Below are positions 48,928 to 57,826 of a DNA stretch of 64,000 nucleotides, piece by piece; the first letter of the stretch is position 1; each line of letters opens with the position of its first letter. The stretch is from Streptomyces lavendulae subsp. lavendulae (lineage in GTDB: Bacteria > Actinomycetota > Actinomycetes > Streptomycetales > Streptomycetaceae). The stretch is taken from positions 2,790,001-2,854,000 of the forward strand of contig NZ_CP024985.1 in assembly GCF_002803845.1 (NCBI RefSeq), written 5' to 3'. The notes beneath the pieces are model-generated. The model had not been told where the DNA came from and did not search any database. It saw nothing but the letters and a program-made list of their open reading frames with translations. Made by a program: the position numbers and the translations under genes.

Positions 48928-49617
48928 TTACTTCTTGCGGGCGGTGGTCTTCTTCGCGGTGGTCTTGCGCGCCGTCGCCTTCTTCGTGGCGGGCGCCTTG
49001 GTCGCCGGGGTGGCCTTCTTGGCCGCCGGGGCGGTCTTCTTGGCGGCGGCGGTGGTCTTCTTCGCCGCGGTCGCCTTGACGGCGGTGGTCTTCTTGGCCG
49101 CCGTCGCGGCCTTCTTGGCCACCGGGGTCGTCTTCTTCGCCGTCGCGGTGGTCTTCTTGGCGACGGTCTTCTTGGCGGTCGCCGTGGTCTTCTTCGCGAC
49201 CGTGGTCCTGGCCGCCGCCTTCTTGGCGGTGGTGGCCTTCTTGGCCGCGGCCTTCTTGACCGTCGCGGACGCCGAGGCACCGCCGGACAGGCTGCCCTTC
49301 GGCGCCTTCTTCACCGACACCTCGCCGCCCTTGGGGAGCTTCTTGGTGCCGCTGACCAGGTCCTTGAAGCCCTGACCCGCGCGGAAACGGGGAACCGAGG
49401 TCTTCTTGACCCGGACGCGCTCACCCGTCTGCGGGTTGCGGGCGTAGCGGGCGGGCCGCTCCACCTTCTCGAACGAGCCGAAGCCCGTGACCGAGACCCG
49501 GTCGCCCGCGACGACCGCGCGGACGATCGCGTCGAGTACCGCGTCGACAGCGTCCGCGGCCTGCTGGCGGCCGCCAACCTTGTCGGCAATCGCTTCTACG
49601 AGCTGCGCCTTGTTCAC
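48928..49617 (-). CDS. hupS: HupS: HU-type nucleoid protein with histone H1-like tail
   Basis: 229 residues from a GTG at 49617 with AAGGGGAAGA upstream. Residues 1-about 95 form an HU domain (NKAQLVEAIADKVGG, DRVSVTGFGSFEKVERPARYARNPQTGERV, RAGQGFKDLVSG). The tail (about 105-229) is Lys/Ala/Thr-rich with repeated KKTTA and AKK units, like histone H1. HupS of S. coelicolor is sporulation-associated and compacts spore chromosomes (established). Codons in the tail are repetitive but GC-normal. Confidence 0.95.
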   Translation of the reverse strand: MNKAQLVEAIADKVGGRQQAADAVDAVLDAIVRAVVAGDRVSVTGFGSFEKVERPARYARNPQTGERVRVKKTSVPRFRAGQGFKDLVSGTKKLPKGGEVSVKKAPKGSLSGGASASATVKKAAAKKATTAKKAAARTTVAKKTTATAKKTVAKKTTATAKKTTPVAKKAATAAKKTTAVKATAAKKTTAAAKKTAPAAKKATPATKAPATKKATARKTTAKKTTARKK

Positions 49618-49669
49618 GTCTTCCCCTTCGGAGACTTCGCCAGAACGAATGTGTTCAAGCTTATTTCGC

Positions 49670-49698
49670 ACGTTAGGCGGATATATACCGCAAATCAA
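49670..49698 (-). promoter_or_regulatory. hupS promoter with symmetric spacer
   Basis: On the minus strand TTGATT (49698-49693), a 17-base spacer and TAACGT (49675-49670) lie about 55 bases before hupS. The spacer holds the inverted repeat GCGG-ATATATA-CCGC (49677-49691, plus strand). The surrounding region is AT-rich for this genome. Confidence 0.55.
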
Positions 49699-49761
49699 AC
49701 ACGAAACGGGCTAATCACCCTAGTGCCGCAACGATGTAGGCCGTTACGGAGTTCCTTCGCA

Positions 49762-49989
49762 TCAGTCGCCTTCAGGGAATCGACCCTCGTCGAGGTCCTT
49801 CATCAACCTGTCCAGGCGCCTTGCCGCATCGACGAGATCGTGCTTCGACGCCGCAGTGACGACCAACAGCTTCCGGGACAGCGCCATCCTTACGCCCTCC
49901 GGGACTTGCAGTGTGCGCACCCTTGCGTGTGCTTCTTTCAACCGGTCCGCGACGAGTTCGTAGAGGTGCAGTTGACTGTCGCGTTCCAT
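49762..49989 (-). CDS. Small conserved hypothetical protein
   Basis: 75 residues from the ATG at 49989: MERDSQLHLYELVADRLKEAHARVRTLQ, followed by SRKLLVVTAASKHDLVDAARRLDRLMKDL. Amphipathic helices, no enzymatic motif. No Shine-Dalgarno is seen; CACAAT ends six bases before the ATG on the minus strand, so a leaderless transcript is possible although no -35 is evident. It lies between leuD and hupS on the same strand. Confidence 0.75.
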   Translation of the reverse strand: MERDSQLHLYELVADRLKEAHARVRTLQVPEGVRMALSRKLLVVTAASKHDLVDAARRLDRLMKDLDEGRFPEGD

Positions 49990-50044
49990 GCACAGATTGT
50001 GCCATCTGGGGCGAGTTGTCGCCTCACGGGGCCTCAACATACGG

Positions 50045-50076
50045 CTGTGCCCCCCGCCGGAAGGCGGGGGGCACAG
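50045..50076 (-). terminator. Terminator of leuC-leuD
   Basis: Perfect 14-base stem (CTGTGCCCCCCGCC and its complement) with loop GGAA, about 50 bases beyond leuD. Confidence 0.85.
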
Positions 50077-50126
50077 TGTTGCCGATGTGATCGCCCTAGG
50101 GCGAATAAGCGCTGATCAGGCAGGAA

Positions 50127-50720
50127 TCACGCGCGAATCGTACGGGGCTTGAAGGCCGGGCGGGTGCTTTCGTAAGCGTCGATGTCCGCTTCGTTCTGAA
50201 GGGTGAGCGAGATGTCGTCCAGCCCCTCCAGCAGACGCCAGCGGGCGTTGTCGTCGAGTTCGAACTCCGCCTCGACGCCCTCGGCTCGGACCTTGCGGTC
50301 CACCAGGTCGACGGTGATCTCGGCGGTGGGGTCGGCCTCGGTCAGCTCCCAGAGCCGCTCGACCGTCTCCTGGGGCAGGACGACCGTCAGCAGACCGTTC
50401 TTCAGCGAGTTGCCGCGGAAGATGTCGGCGAAGCGCGAGGAGATGACGGTCTTGAAGCCGAAGTTCTGCAGGGCCCAGACGGCGTGCTCGCGCGAGGAAC
50501 CGGTGCCGAAGTCGGGACCGGCGACCAGCACGGTGGCACCGGCGCGCTCCGGACGGTTCGTGACGAACTCCGGGTCCTTGCGCCAGGCCTCGAAGAGCCC
50601 GTCCTCGAACCCGTCGCGGGTGATCTTCTTCAGCCAGTGGGCCGGGATGATCTGGTCGGTGTCGACGTTGCTGCGGCGCAGCGGGACGGCCCGGCCGGTG
50701 TGGGTGGTGAAGGCTTCCAT
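50127..50720 (-). CDS. leuD: 3-isopropylmalate dehydratase small subunit
   Basis: Small (swivelling) subunit of isopropylmalate isomerase for leucine synthesis. 197 residues: [31 protein letters not shown] at the start, [17 protein letters not shown] (substrate loop) and [18 protein letters not shown]. It begins three bases after leuC ends, so the subunits are made together. Confidence 0.97.
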   Translation of the reverse strand: MEAFTTHTGRAVPLRRSNVDTDQIIPAHWLKKITRDGFEDGLFEAWRKDPEFVTNRPERAGATVLVAGPDFGTGSSREHAVWALQNFGFKTVISSRFADIFRGNSLKNGLLTVVLPQETVERLWELTEADPTAEITVDLVDRKVRAEGVEAEFELDDNARWRLLEGLDDISLTLQNEADIDAYESTRPAFKPRTIRA

Positions 50721-50723
50721 GGT

Positions 50724-52148
50724 TCAGACTCCGGCGGTCGCGGTGGCGTCGGACAGGTCGGCGGGCGAGGCCAGGTGGCCCAGCACCGCGGTGGCGGCGG
50801 CCACCTGCGGGGAGACCAGGTGGGTCCGTCCGCCCTTGCCCTGCCGGCCTTCGAAGTTGCGGTTGGAGGTGGACGCGGAACGCTCGCCCGGAGCCAGTTG
50901 GTCGGGGTTCATGCCCAGGCACATCGAGCAGCCCGCGTGCCGCCATTCGGCGCCGGCCTCCTTGAAGACCTTGTCCAGGCCCTCCTCCACGGCCTGGAGC
51001 GCGACCCGGACCGAGCCCGGGACGACCAGCATCCGTACGCCGTCGGCGACTTTGCGGCCCCCGATGATCCCGGCGACGGCCCGCAGGTCCTCGATGCGGC
51101 CGTTGGTGCACGAACCTACGAAGACCGTGTCGACACGGATGTCGCGCAGCGGCTGCCCGGCGGTCAACCCCATGTACTCCAGGGCCTTTTCGGCGGCCAG
51201 GCGCTCCGAAGCGTCCTCGTACGAAGCCGGGTCGGGGACGTTGGCCGACAGCGGCGCGCCCTGGCCCGGGTTGGTGCCCCAGGTGACGAACGGGGACAGC
51301 GTGGCGCCGTCGATGACGACCTCCGCGTCGAAGACCGCGTCGTCGTCGGTGCGCAGCGTCTTCCAGTACGCGACCGCCGCGTCCCAGTCCTCGCCCACGG
51401 GGGCGTGGTCGCGGCCCCGGAGGTAGTCGAAGGTGGTCTGGTCGGGGGCGATCATGCCCGCGCGGGCGCCGGCCTCGATCGACATGTTGCAGATGGTCAT
51501 GCGGGCTTCCATCGAGAGCTTCTCGACGGCCTCGCCGCGGTACTCCAGGATGTAGCCCTGGCCGCCGCCGGTGCCGATCTTGGCGATGATCGCCAGGATC
51601 AGGTCCTTCGCGGTGACGCCCTCGGCCAGCTCGCCGGTGACGGTGATCGCCATCGTCTTGGGGCGGGCCAGCGGCAGCGTCTGGGTGGCCAGCACGTGCT
51701 CGACCTGGCTGGTGCCGATGCCGAAGGCCAGCGCGCCGAAGGCGCCGTGGGTGGAGGTGTGCGAGTCGCCGCAGACCACCGTGGTGCCGGGCTGGGTCAG
51801 GCCCAGCTGCGGTCCCACCACGTGGACGACGCCCTGCTCGACGTCGCCCAGCGAGTGCAGACGGACACCGAACTCGGCGCAGTTCGCCCGCAGCGTCTCC
51901 AGCTGCGCGCGGGAGACCGGGTCCGCGATCGGCTTGTCGATGTCGATCGTGGGGGTGTTGTGGTCCTCGGTCGCGATGGTGAGGTCGAGGCGTCGGACCT
52001 TGCGGCCGGCCTGGCGCAGGCCGTCGAAGGCCTGCGGGCTGGTCACCTCGTGCAGCAGGTGGAGATCAATGAAGAGGAGATCGGGCTCGCCCTCGGCGCG
52101 CCGGACGACATGGTCGTCCCAGACCTTCTCCGCGAGTGTCCTACCCAT
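50724..52148 (-). CDS. leuC: 3-isopropylmalate dehydratase large subunit
   Basis: Catalytic subunit, with a 4Fe-4S cluster, that isomerises 2- to 3-isopropylmalate. 474 residues from an ATG at 52148 with GGAGGGAAAG upstream. Aconitase-family features: [50 protein letters not shown] (first cluster Cys) and [34 protein letters not shown] cut into its parts CSMC and NPDQ. Divergent from the regulator ndgR. Confidence 0.97.
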   Translation of the reverse strand: MGRTLAEKVWDDHVVRRAEGEPDLLFIDLHLLHEVTSPQAFDGLRQAGRKVRRLDLTIATEDHNTPTIDIDKPIADPVSRAQLETLRANCAEFGVRLHSLGDVEQGVVHVVGPQLGLTQPGTTVVCGDSHTSTHGAFGALAFGIGTSQVEHVLATQTLPLARPKTMAITVTGELAEGVTAKDLILAIIAKIGTGGGQGYILEYRGEAVEKLSMEARMTICNMSIEAGARAGMIAPDQTTFDYLRGRDHAPVGEDWDAAVAYWKTLRTDDDAVFDAEVVIDGATLSPFVTWGTNPGQGAPLSANVPDPASYEDASERLAAEKALEYMGLTAGQPLRDIRVDTVFVGSCTNGRIEDLRAVAGIIGGRKVADGVRMLVVPGSVRVALQAVEEGLDKVFKEAGAEWRHAGCSMCLGMNPDQLAPGERSASTSNRNFEGRQGKGGRTHLVSPQVAAATAVLGHLASPADLSDATATAGV

Positions 52149-52232
52149 CGCTTTCCCTCCGGCTCACCGTCCCGGATCCAGTGGTTCGTGGACCCGTACA
52201 TACAGACTCGCTGGTTCTTGGAAAAATTGAAC

Positions 52233-52261
52233 TTGCGTTTCACAGTGTGAGACGTGAATAT
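52233..52261 (+). promoter_or_regulatory. ndgR promoter with palindrome between hexamers
   Basis: TTGCGT (52233-52238), 17 bases and GAATAT (52256-52261), ending six bases before the ATG, suggest a leaderless transcript. The odd palindrome TCACA-G-TGTGA (52240-52250) lies exactly between the hexamers, a good place for autorepression. NdgR-type regulators bind the ndgR-leuC interval in S. coelicolor. Confidence 0.5.
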
Positions 52262-52267
52262 CGTTTC

Positions 52268-52984
52268 ATGGACAACTCTAGCGGCGTCGGCGTTCTCGAC
52301 AAGGCAGCTCTGGTATTGAGCGCACTGGAGTCCGGTCCGGCCACCCTCGCCGGGCTGGTCGCGGCGACAGGGCTCGCACGACCCACGGCACATCGCCTTG
52401 CCGTGGCACTGGAACACCACCGGATGGTGGCGAGGGACATGCAGGGCCGGTTCATCCTCGGTCCGCGGCTGGCAGAGCTTGCCGCCGCGGCCGGCGAGGA
52501 CCGCCTGCTGGCCACGGCCGGACCGGTGCTCACGCACCTCCGTGACGTGACGGGCGAGAGCGCGCAGCTCTACCGTCGTCAGGGCGACATGCGCATCTGC
52601 GTGGCGGCCGCCGAGCGGCTGTCGGGCCTGCGGGACACCGTCCCCGTGGGCTCCACGCTCCCCATGAAGGCCGGATCGGCCGCGCAGATCCTGATGGCCT
52701 GGGAAGAGCCCGAACGGCTCCACCGGGGCCTGCAGGGCGCGCGCTTCACGGCCACGGCCCTGTCCGGCGTACGGCGCCGGGGCTGGGCCCAGTCGATCGG
52801 CGAGCGGGAGCCCGGCGTGGCCTCCGTCTCGGCGCCGGTGCGCGGTCCGTCGAACCGCGTGGTGGCCTCCGTATCGGTCTCCGGGCCGATCGAGCGCCTG
52901 ACCCGGCACCCCGGGCGCATGCACGCCCAGGCCGTCATCGACGCGGCCGCCCGACTGACGGAGGCCCTGCGCCGCTCCGGCTGA
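52268..52984 (+). CDS. ndgR: IclR-family regulator NdgR
   Basis: 238-residue IclR-type regulator. The HTH lies near residues 9-40 (VLSALESGPATLAGLVAATGL, RPTAHRLAVALEHH), followed by the effector domain (LTHLRDVTGESAQLYRRQGD, SGLRDTVPVGSTLPMKAGSAAQILMAW, SVSAPVRGPSNRVVASVSVSGP). NdgR controls leucine/amino-acid metabolism and antibiotic output in S. coelicolor, and divergence from leuCD is conserved (established). It starts at the ATG at 52268 with no clear Shine-Dalgarno. Confidence 0.93.
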   Translation: MDNSSGVGVLDKAALVLSALESGPATLAGLVAATGLARPTAHRLAVALEHHRMVARDMQGRFILGPRLAELAAAAGEDRLLATAGPVLTHLRDVTGESAQLYRRQGDMRICVAAAERLSGLRDTVPVGSTLPMKAGSAAQILMAWEEPERLHRGLQGARFTATALSGVRRRGWAQSIGEREPGVASVSAPVRGPSNRVVASVSVSGPIERLTRHPGRMHAQAVIDAAARLTEALRRSG

Positions 52985-53122
52985 GCACCTCCCGGCCACA
53001 GACCTCCCACCACCACCCCCGGGTCCGGGGGCGCGTACGACGCCGCACACGTCCGAACTCGCGCCTCCGGGCCCGTACTTATGCGCCGGGCCGGCCCACT
53101 CGGGCGCCCGGCCGGAAACAGC

Positions 53123-53159
53123 GAAGAGGCCCTCCGCGATGATCGCGGAGGGCCTCTTC
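53123..53159 (-). terminator. Terminator of the tRNA array
   Basis: Stem of up to 18 bases (GAAGAGGCCCTCCGCGAT and its complement), just downstream of the last tRNA-Glu. Followed on the minus strand by CGCTGTTTCC. It could also stop ndgR transcripts. Confidence 0.8.
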
Positions 53160-53165
53160 CGTGCG

Positions 53166-53238
53166 TACCCCCGACCGGATTCGAACCGGCGCTACCGCCT
53201 TGAGAGGGCGGCGTGCTAGGCCGCTACACAACGGGGGC
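53166..53238 (-). tRNA. tRNA-Glu (CUC), copy 1
   Basis: 73-base cloverleaf on the minus strand beginning GCCCCCG and ending CGGGGGT plus discriminator A. The anticodon loop is CTCTCAA with anticodon CUC. The T-arm GGTTCGAATCC is intact; the 3' CCA is not encoded. Last gene of the five-tRNA array. Confidence 0.97.
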
Positions 53239-53260
53239 TAGCTGTTACTGCGGTACTGCG

Positions 53261-53332
53261 CTGGGCTACCAGGACTCGAACCTAGAATAAGGGAACCAGA
53301 AACCCTCGTGTTGCCAATTACACTATAGCCCA
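53261..53332 (-). tRNA. tRNA-Gln (CUG), copy 1
   Basis: 72-base cloverleaf on the minus strand with acceptor TGGGCTA paired to TAGCCCA, discriminator G, anticodon loop TTCTGGT (anticodon CUG) and T-arm GGTTCGAGTCC. CCA is not encoded. Confidence 0.97.
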
Positions 53333-53356
53333 AAGGTCTAGACCAGCTAGACACTG

Positions 53357-53429
53357 TACCCCCGACCGGATTCGAACCGGCGCTACCGCCTTGAGAGGGC
53401 GGCGTGCTAGGCCGCTACACAACGGGGGC
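53357..53429 (-). tRNA. tRNA-Glu (CUC), copy 2
   Basis: 73 bases, identical in sequence to the copy at 53166-53238. Anticodon CUC. Part of the alternating Gln/Glu array. Confidence 0.97.
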
Positions 53430-53490
53430 CCTAGCGATCCTGCATCAAGACGTCCGGGTGCGACCCTGGAGATCTCGCGGGAAGGATCTG

Positions 53491-53563
53491 TACCCCCGAC
53501 CGGATTCGAACCGGCGCTACCGCCTTGAGAGGGCGGCGTGCTAGGCCGCTACACAACGGGGGC
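53491..53563 (-). tRNA. tRNA-Glu (CUC), copy 3
   Basis: 73 bases, identical to the other two Glu copies; spacer to the neighbouring Glu copy is 61 bases. Confidence 0.97.
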
Positions 53564-53590
53564 AAAGCACTGCGTTACTGCTGCACTGCG

Positions 53591-53662
53591 CTGGGCTACC
53601 AGGACTCGAACCTAGAATAAGGGAACCAGAAACCCTCGTGTTGCCAATTACACTATAGCCCA
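53591..53662 (-). tRNA. tRNA-Gln (CUG), copy 2
   Basis: 72 bases, identical to the copy at 53261-53332. First gene of the array in transcription order (Gln-Glu-Glu-Gln-Glu). Confidence 0.97.
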
Positions 53663-53749
53663 CCGAACTTCAACCCCCTGGGGGGCTTTCGTTTGGTTAG
53701 CGCCTCCGTGTCCGGCCTTTCGGCCCGCTCCGGCGGCGCAGAAAGAACA

Positions 53750-54478
53750 TTACCGGATGCCTGACCGTGCTCCAAAACGGGTATCTGCTGCCAGCAGCTC
53801 CGGCAGCCGGTCGAGTCCGGCGATCCGGTGCACTCCGGCCGGACCGGGCCCGCGCCCGCCGTCCCGGTCGAGCCAGACCGCCTTCAGGCCCGCGTCCCGG
53901 GCGCCCCGCGCGTCGATCTCCGGCTGGTCGCCCACGTACGCCACTTCGCCCGCGGGCAGCGCCAGGGCCGCGCAGGCTGCGAGGAAGGCGGCGGCGTCGG
54001 GCTTGCTGACGCCCAGCTCGGCGGCGCAGACGAGCACCTCGAAGCGGTCGCGCACCCCGAGGTGGCGCAGCTTGGGGTCCTGGTTGGCGGCGGAGGAGTT
54101 GGAGAGCACCCCGTGCCGGTAGTCACCGGCCAGGGCGTCGAGTACGGGCACGACGTCCGGGAACAGCACCCAGGCGGCCTTGTAGTGCTCGACGTAGCGG
54201 TCGAACCAGGCGTCGGCCTGCTCGTCGCCCATGCCCGGGGAGTCGAGGAAGTCCCGTACGCGGTCCTGCCGCTGGCCCTGGAAGGTGACCTCGCCGGCGG
54301 CGAAACGCGCCCAGTGCACCTCCGTGAGGCGCCGCCACAGGGCCAGGGCGTCGGCGGGGGTTCCGTAGCGCTCCCCCAGCCCCTCGTCGGCGAGGTGCCG
54401 TGCCAGGCCCGCCGAATCGGCACCCGTGTAGTCGAAGAGGGTGTCGTCGATGTCCCACAGCACGGCGCGGATCGGCAT
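53750..54478 (-). CDS. HAD-superfamily hydrolase
   Basis: 242 residues with the HAD motifs: I DIDDTLFDYTG (nucleophilic Asp), II LSNSSAANQ, III in CAAELGVSKPDAAAFL (Lys), IV YVGDQPEIDARGARDAG. A cap domain of about 70 residues lies after motif I. Phosphatase activity is likely; substrate unknown. It lies 10 bases after the DUF4241 gene, so probably co-transcribed. Confidence 0.9.
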   Translation of the reverse strand: MPIRAVLWDIDDTLFDYTGADSAGLARHLADEGLGERYGTPADALALWRRLTEVHWARFAAGEVTFQGQRQDRVRDFLDSPGMGDEQADAWFDRYVEHYKAAWVLFPDVVPVLDALAGDYRHGVLSNSSAANQDPKLRHLGVRDRFEVLVCAAELGVSKPDAAAFLAACAALALPAGEVAYVGDQPEIDARGARDAGLKAVWLDRDGGRGPGPAGVHRIAGLDRLPELLAADTRFGARSGIR

Positions 54479-54488
54479 GGGTGCGAGC

Positions 54489-55160
54489 CTACGCCGCGGC
54501 GTCCTCCTTCGTGGGCACGACGAAGAAGTCCGTCACGAAACAGGTGACCTCGCCGTCGGCGTCCCGGCCGACCCAGGTCGGGTAGTGGCCGTCGCCCCAG
54601 CCGGAGCCGAAGGCGGCGATGTTGTGACCGTGCTCACCCGCGACCAGGTACGGGCCGGGGCCGTGGCCGGCTCCTTCGAAGGCGTCCCAGAGCGGGCCCT
54701 CGTCGCCCTCGCAGTCCGGGAAGGAGTCGTCGGCGGCCTTGTCGTAGAAGCAGCCGGCGCCCGCGTCCACCCCGTAGCCGAAGAACTCGCCGTCGCCGAG
54801 CCCGGAGACGTCCTGGCCCTCGGTCACGGCGTGCTCCCAGCTCGCCGTCGCCGTGTCCCGGATCACCAGCCGGGCGGCGGCCGTACGCAGGTGCGGGCGG
54901 CCGCCGGGGTCCGCGCCGGGGGTGACGAGGGTGGCTATCGCCGTCTCGACGCGGTAGCGGCCGGGGGCCACCCGGGTGGTGAACGGCTTGGTCCATCCCC
55001 CGCCGAGGCTGACGAAGGGGTCGCAGGCGATCACCTCGCCGCTTGGGAGCCACAGCTCGCCCGCGACGGCCACCGCGAGGGTGCCGCTCTCGCCGCTCTC
55101 GTAGACGAAGGAATGGCCCGGCGTGAAGTACCGGTCGAAGTCGGGGGCGGTCATCGGCAT
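54489..55160 (-). CDS. DUF4241 protein
   Basis: 223 residues from the ATG at 55160 (GGAAGG upstream). DUF4241 features: GELWLPSGEVIACDPFV, FTTRVAPGRYRVETAIAT and the C-terminal HNIAAFGSGWGDGHYPTWVGRDADGEV. No catalytic motif or signal peptide is visible. Such proteins occur as immunity or accessory proteins in some genomes but here it stands alone with a HAD hydrolase. Confidence 0.83.
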   Translation of the reverse strand: MPMTAPDFDRYFTPGHSFVYESGESGTLAVAVAGELWLPSGEVIACDPFVSLGGGWTKPFTTRVAPGRYRVETAIATLVTPGADPGGRPHLRTAAARLVIRDTATASWEHAVTEGQDVSGLGDGEFFGYGVDAGAGCFYDKAADDSFPDCEGDEGPLWDAFEGAGHGPGPYLVAGEHGHNIAAFGSGWGDGHYPTWVGRDADGEVTCFVTDFFVVPTKEDAAA

Positions 55161-55225
55161 GGTGCGGCCTTCCGGGGAGTGCGTGATCGACTGCACGCAC
55201 CTTAGGGCCGATCGCCGACAACGCC

Positions 55226-55261
55226 GAAAGGGGCGGCGGCCGGAAGGCCACCGCCCCTTTC
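55226..55261 (-). terminator. Terminator of gltX
   Basis: 16-base stem with one mismatch (GAAAGGGGCGGcGGCC against GGCCaCCGCCCCTTTC) and loop GGAA, right after gltX. Confidence 0.85.
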
Positions 55262-55273
55262 ACGGGGTGCGGA

Positions 55274-56749
55274 TCAGGCGGCGAGCTTCGCCAGCGCCGC
55301 GTCGATGCGCGCCAGCGAGCGCTCCTTGCCCAGGATCTCCAGGGACTCGAAGAGCGGCAGGCCGACCGTGCGGCCGGTGACGGCCACGCGGACCGGGGCC
55401 TGCGCCTTGCCGAGCTTGAGGCCGTGGGTCTCACCGGCGGTCAGGACGGCCTGCTTGAGGGACTCCGGGTCCGACCAGTCGGCCGCGTCCAGGTTCTCGC
55501 GGGCGGTGGTCAGCAGGGCCGCGGGCTCGCCCTTCATGGCCTTGTCCCACGACGCCTGGTCCTCGACCGGCTCCTTCAGGAACAGGAAGTCGACGTTCGC
55601 GGTGATGTCCGACAGGACGGTGACGCGGGTCTGGGCGTGCGGGGCGATGCGCGCCCAGGCCTCGGCGTCGAAGTCCTCGGGGGCCCAGTTGGCGTGCGGG
55701 GCCCGGAGCCACGGCTCGCAGGCGTCCGCGAAGGCCTTGGGGTCCATGCGGCGGATGTGGTCGGCGTTGATCGCCTCGCACTTCTTGAGGTCGAAGCGCG
55801 CCGGGTTGGCGTTCACGCCGTCGATGTCGAACTTCGCCACCATCTCCTCGATCGAGAAGATGTCCTGGTCCTTGGAGAAGGACCAGCCCAGGAGCGAGAG
55901 GTAGTTCAGCAGGCCCTCGGGCAGGAAGCCGCGCTCGCGGTAGAGGTTGAGCGAGGACTCCGGGTCGCGCTTGGAGAGCTTCTTGTTGCCCTCGCCCATG
56001 ACGTACGGCAGGTGGCCGAACTGCGGGGTGGCCTTGGCGACGCCCAGCTCGGTCAGCGCCTTGTAGAGGGCGATCTGGCGGGGGGTGGAGGACAGCAGGT
56101 CCTCGCCGCGCAGGACGTGCGTGATCTCCATCAGCGCGTCGTCGACCGGGTTGACCAGCGTGTACAGCGGGGCGCCGTTCGCGCGGACGATGCCGAAGTC
56201 CGGCACGTTCTCCGGGGTGAAGGAGAGCTCGCCGCGGACCAGGTCCGTGAAGGTGATGGTCTCGTCGGGCATCCGGAAGCGGACGATCGAGCTGCGGCCC
56301 TCGGCCTCGTACGCGGCCTTCTGCTCCGCCGTGAGGTCGCGGCACTGGCCGTCGTAGCCGGAGGGCTTGCCGGCCGCGCGGGCGGCGTCGCGGCGCGTGT
56401 CGAGCTCCTCGGTGGTGCAGTAGCAGTGGTAGGCGTAGCCGCCGTCCTGGAGCTTCTGCGCGACGTCCGCGTAGATGTCCATGCGCTGGGACTGGCGGTA
56501 CGGGGCGTGCGGGCCGCCCACCTCGGGGCCCTCGTCCCAGGTGAAGCCGAGCCAGCGCAGCGAGTCGAGCAGCTGGACGTACGACTCCTCGGAGTCGCGC
56601 GCCGCGTCGGTGTCCTCGATGCGGAAGACGAACGTACCGCCGTGGTGGCGGGCGAACGCCCAGTTGAAGAGGGCGGTGCGGACCAGGCCCACGTGGGGGT
56701 TGCCGGTCGGGGAGGGACAGAAACGTACGCGGACGTTCGCGTTAGCCAC
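55274..56749 (-). CDS. gltX: Glutamyl-tRNA synthetase
   Basis: Class I synthetase of 491 residues from a GTG at 56749 ([21 protein letters not shown]). The HIGH-type motif is [10 protein letters not shown] and the KMSKS-type motif [19 protein letters not shown] is present. In Streptomyces, which lacks GlnRS, GluRS also charges tRNA-Gln and GatCAB amidates it (established). Eight-base overlap with the FAH gene upstream; the tRNA-Gln/Glu array lies about 1.6 kb downstream. Confidence 0.97.
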   Translation of the reverse strand: MANANVRVRFCPSPTGNPHVGLVRTALFNWAFARHHGGTFVFRIEDTDAARDSEESYVQLLDSLRWLGFTWDEGPEVGGPHAPYRQSQRMDIYADVAQKLQDGGYAYHCYCTTEELDTRRDAARAAGKPSGYDGQCRDLTAEQKAAYEAEGRSSIVRFRMPDETITFTDLVRGELSFTPENVPDFGIVRANGAPLYTLVNPVDDALMEITHVLRGEDLLSSTPRQIALYKALTELGVAKATPQFGHLPYVMGEGNKKLSKRDPESSLNLYRERGFLPEGLLNYLSLLGWSFSKDQDIFSIEEMVAKFDIDGVNANPARFDLKKCEAINADHIRRMDPKAFADACEPWLRAPHANWAPEDFDAEAWARIAPHAQTRVTVLSDITANVDFLFLKEPVEDQASWDKAMKGEPAALLTTARENLDAADWSDPESLKQAVLTAGETHGLKLGKAQAPVRVAVTGRTVGLPLFESLEILGKERSLARIDAALAKLAA

Positions 56750-57542
56750 GCTTGATCACCTTGTTGGTGAGAGTGCCGATGCCTTCGATGGTGACGGCGA
56801 CCTCGTCGCCGACGTTGAGGGGGCCGACTCCGGCCGGGGTCCCCGTGAGGATGACGTCGCCCGGGAGCAGGGTCATGGCCTCGCTGATGTGCACGACCAG
56901 GTCCTCGACGGAGCGGACCATGTCGCTGGTGCTGCCGAGCTGGCGCTGTTCGCCGTTGACGGTGCACTGGACGGCCAGGCCCGCGGCGATCGCCGCCGGG
57001 TCGAGGCCGGTCTCGATCCAGGGGCCGAGGGGGCAGGCGCTGTCGAAGCCCTTGGCCCGGGCCCACTGCTTCTCCCGCTGCTGGACGTCGCGCGCGGTGA
57101 CGTCGTTGGCGCAGGTGTAGCCGAGGATCACGTCCTTGACGCGCTCCCTGGGGACCTCCCGGCACATGCGGCCGATGACCACGGCGAGCTCCGCCTCGTG
57201 GTGGAGGTCCTGGGAGAAGGAGGGGTACGTGATCGGGTCGCCCGGGCCGACCACCGAGGTGGAGGGCTTGAAGAAGGTGATCGGCGCCTCGGGCACCTCG
57301 TTGCCCAGCTCCGCCGCGTGCTCCGCGTAGTTGCGGCCGACGGCCACGACCTTGTTCGGGAGCACGGGAGGCAGCAGCCGGACCTTGCTCAGCGGGACCT
57401 TCGTGCCCGAGAGCTCGAAGTCCGCGAAGGGGATGCCCTTGATGATGTCGAGGACGAGCTCCGACCCGTCGCCGGGGGCGGCGTCGCCCTCGACCGCGCC
57501 GAAGGCGACGTTGCCGTCGATCGAGAACCTGGCGATGCGCAC
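56742..57542 (-). CDS. Fumarylacetoacetate hydrolase family protein
   Basis: 266 residues from a GTG at 57542. FAH-fold features: [42 protein letters not shown] (metal-binding Glu residues and catalytic His), [26 protein letters not shown] and [14 protein letters not shown]. Likely a hydrolase or decarboxylase of 2-oxo acids or fumarylpyruvate-like compounds; substrate not determinable. Coupled to gltX. Confidence 0.9.
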   Translation of the reverse strand: MRIARFSIDGNVAFGAVEGDAAPGDGSELVLDIIKGIPFADFELSGTKVPLSKVRLLPPVLPNKVVAVGRNYAEHAAELGNEVPEAPITFFKPSTSVVGPGDPITYPSFSQDLHHEAELAVVIGRMCREVPRERVKDVILGYTCANDVTARDVQQREKQWARAKGFDSACPLGPWIETGLDPAAIAAGLAVQCTVNGEQRQLGSTSDMVRSVEDLVVHISEAMTLLPGDVILTGTPAGVGPLNVGDEVAVTIEGIGTLTNKVIKRG

Positions 57543-57640
57543 GTGTTGCGTCTGCCCCTCTTGTGTTTCCGCTGGCTGGAGTCTGCGGACTCCAGGCTAA
57601 CGCGGTGGGCGGCGGCGCTCCGCGTCCTCGCGCGGGGCCG

Positions 57641-57826
57641 CTACTGCGCGGCGGCGACCGGCGCGTCCATCAGGACGGTGCGGCGGGGGTTCGCGGTCTG
57701 GGCCGGCAGCTCGACGGAGTGCTCCGGGGTGGCCGGGGCCGCCTGCAGTTCCTCGGCGTCCTTGAGGTGCGCGAGGGTCGTGCGGCGGGGGTTGGCTATG
57801 TTGCGGAACATCATCGTCGTCTTCAT
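57641..57826 (-). CDS. 61-residue protein with duplicated ANPRRTxL motif
   Basis: From an ATG at 57826 (MKTTMMFRNIANPRRTTLAH). The motif ANPRRT-x-L occurs at residues 11-18 and 45-52, with a 26-residue acidic/Ala/Pro linker between. No signal peptide, membrane segment or Cys. A longer in-frame start (57952) has no similarity and was not used; the Shine-Dalgarno is weak (GAGGG, about 12 bases away). It is divergent from the conservon. I do not recognise the family; the repeated motif makes it look like a short linear-motif or leader-like protein. Confidence 0.6.
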   Translation of the reverse strand: MKTTMMFRNIANPRRTTLAHLKDAEELQAAPATPEHSVELPAQTANPRRTVLMDAPVAAAQ

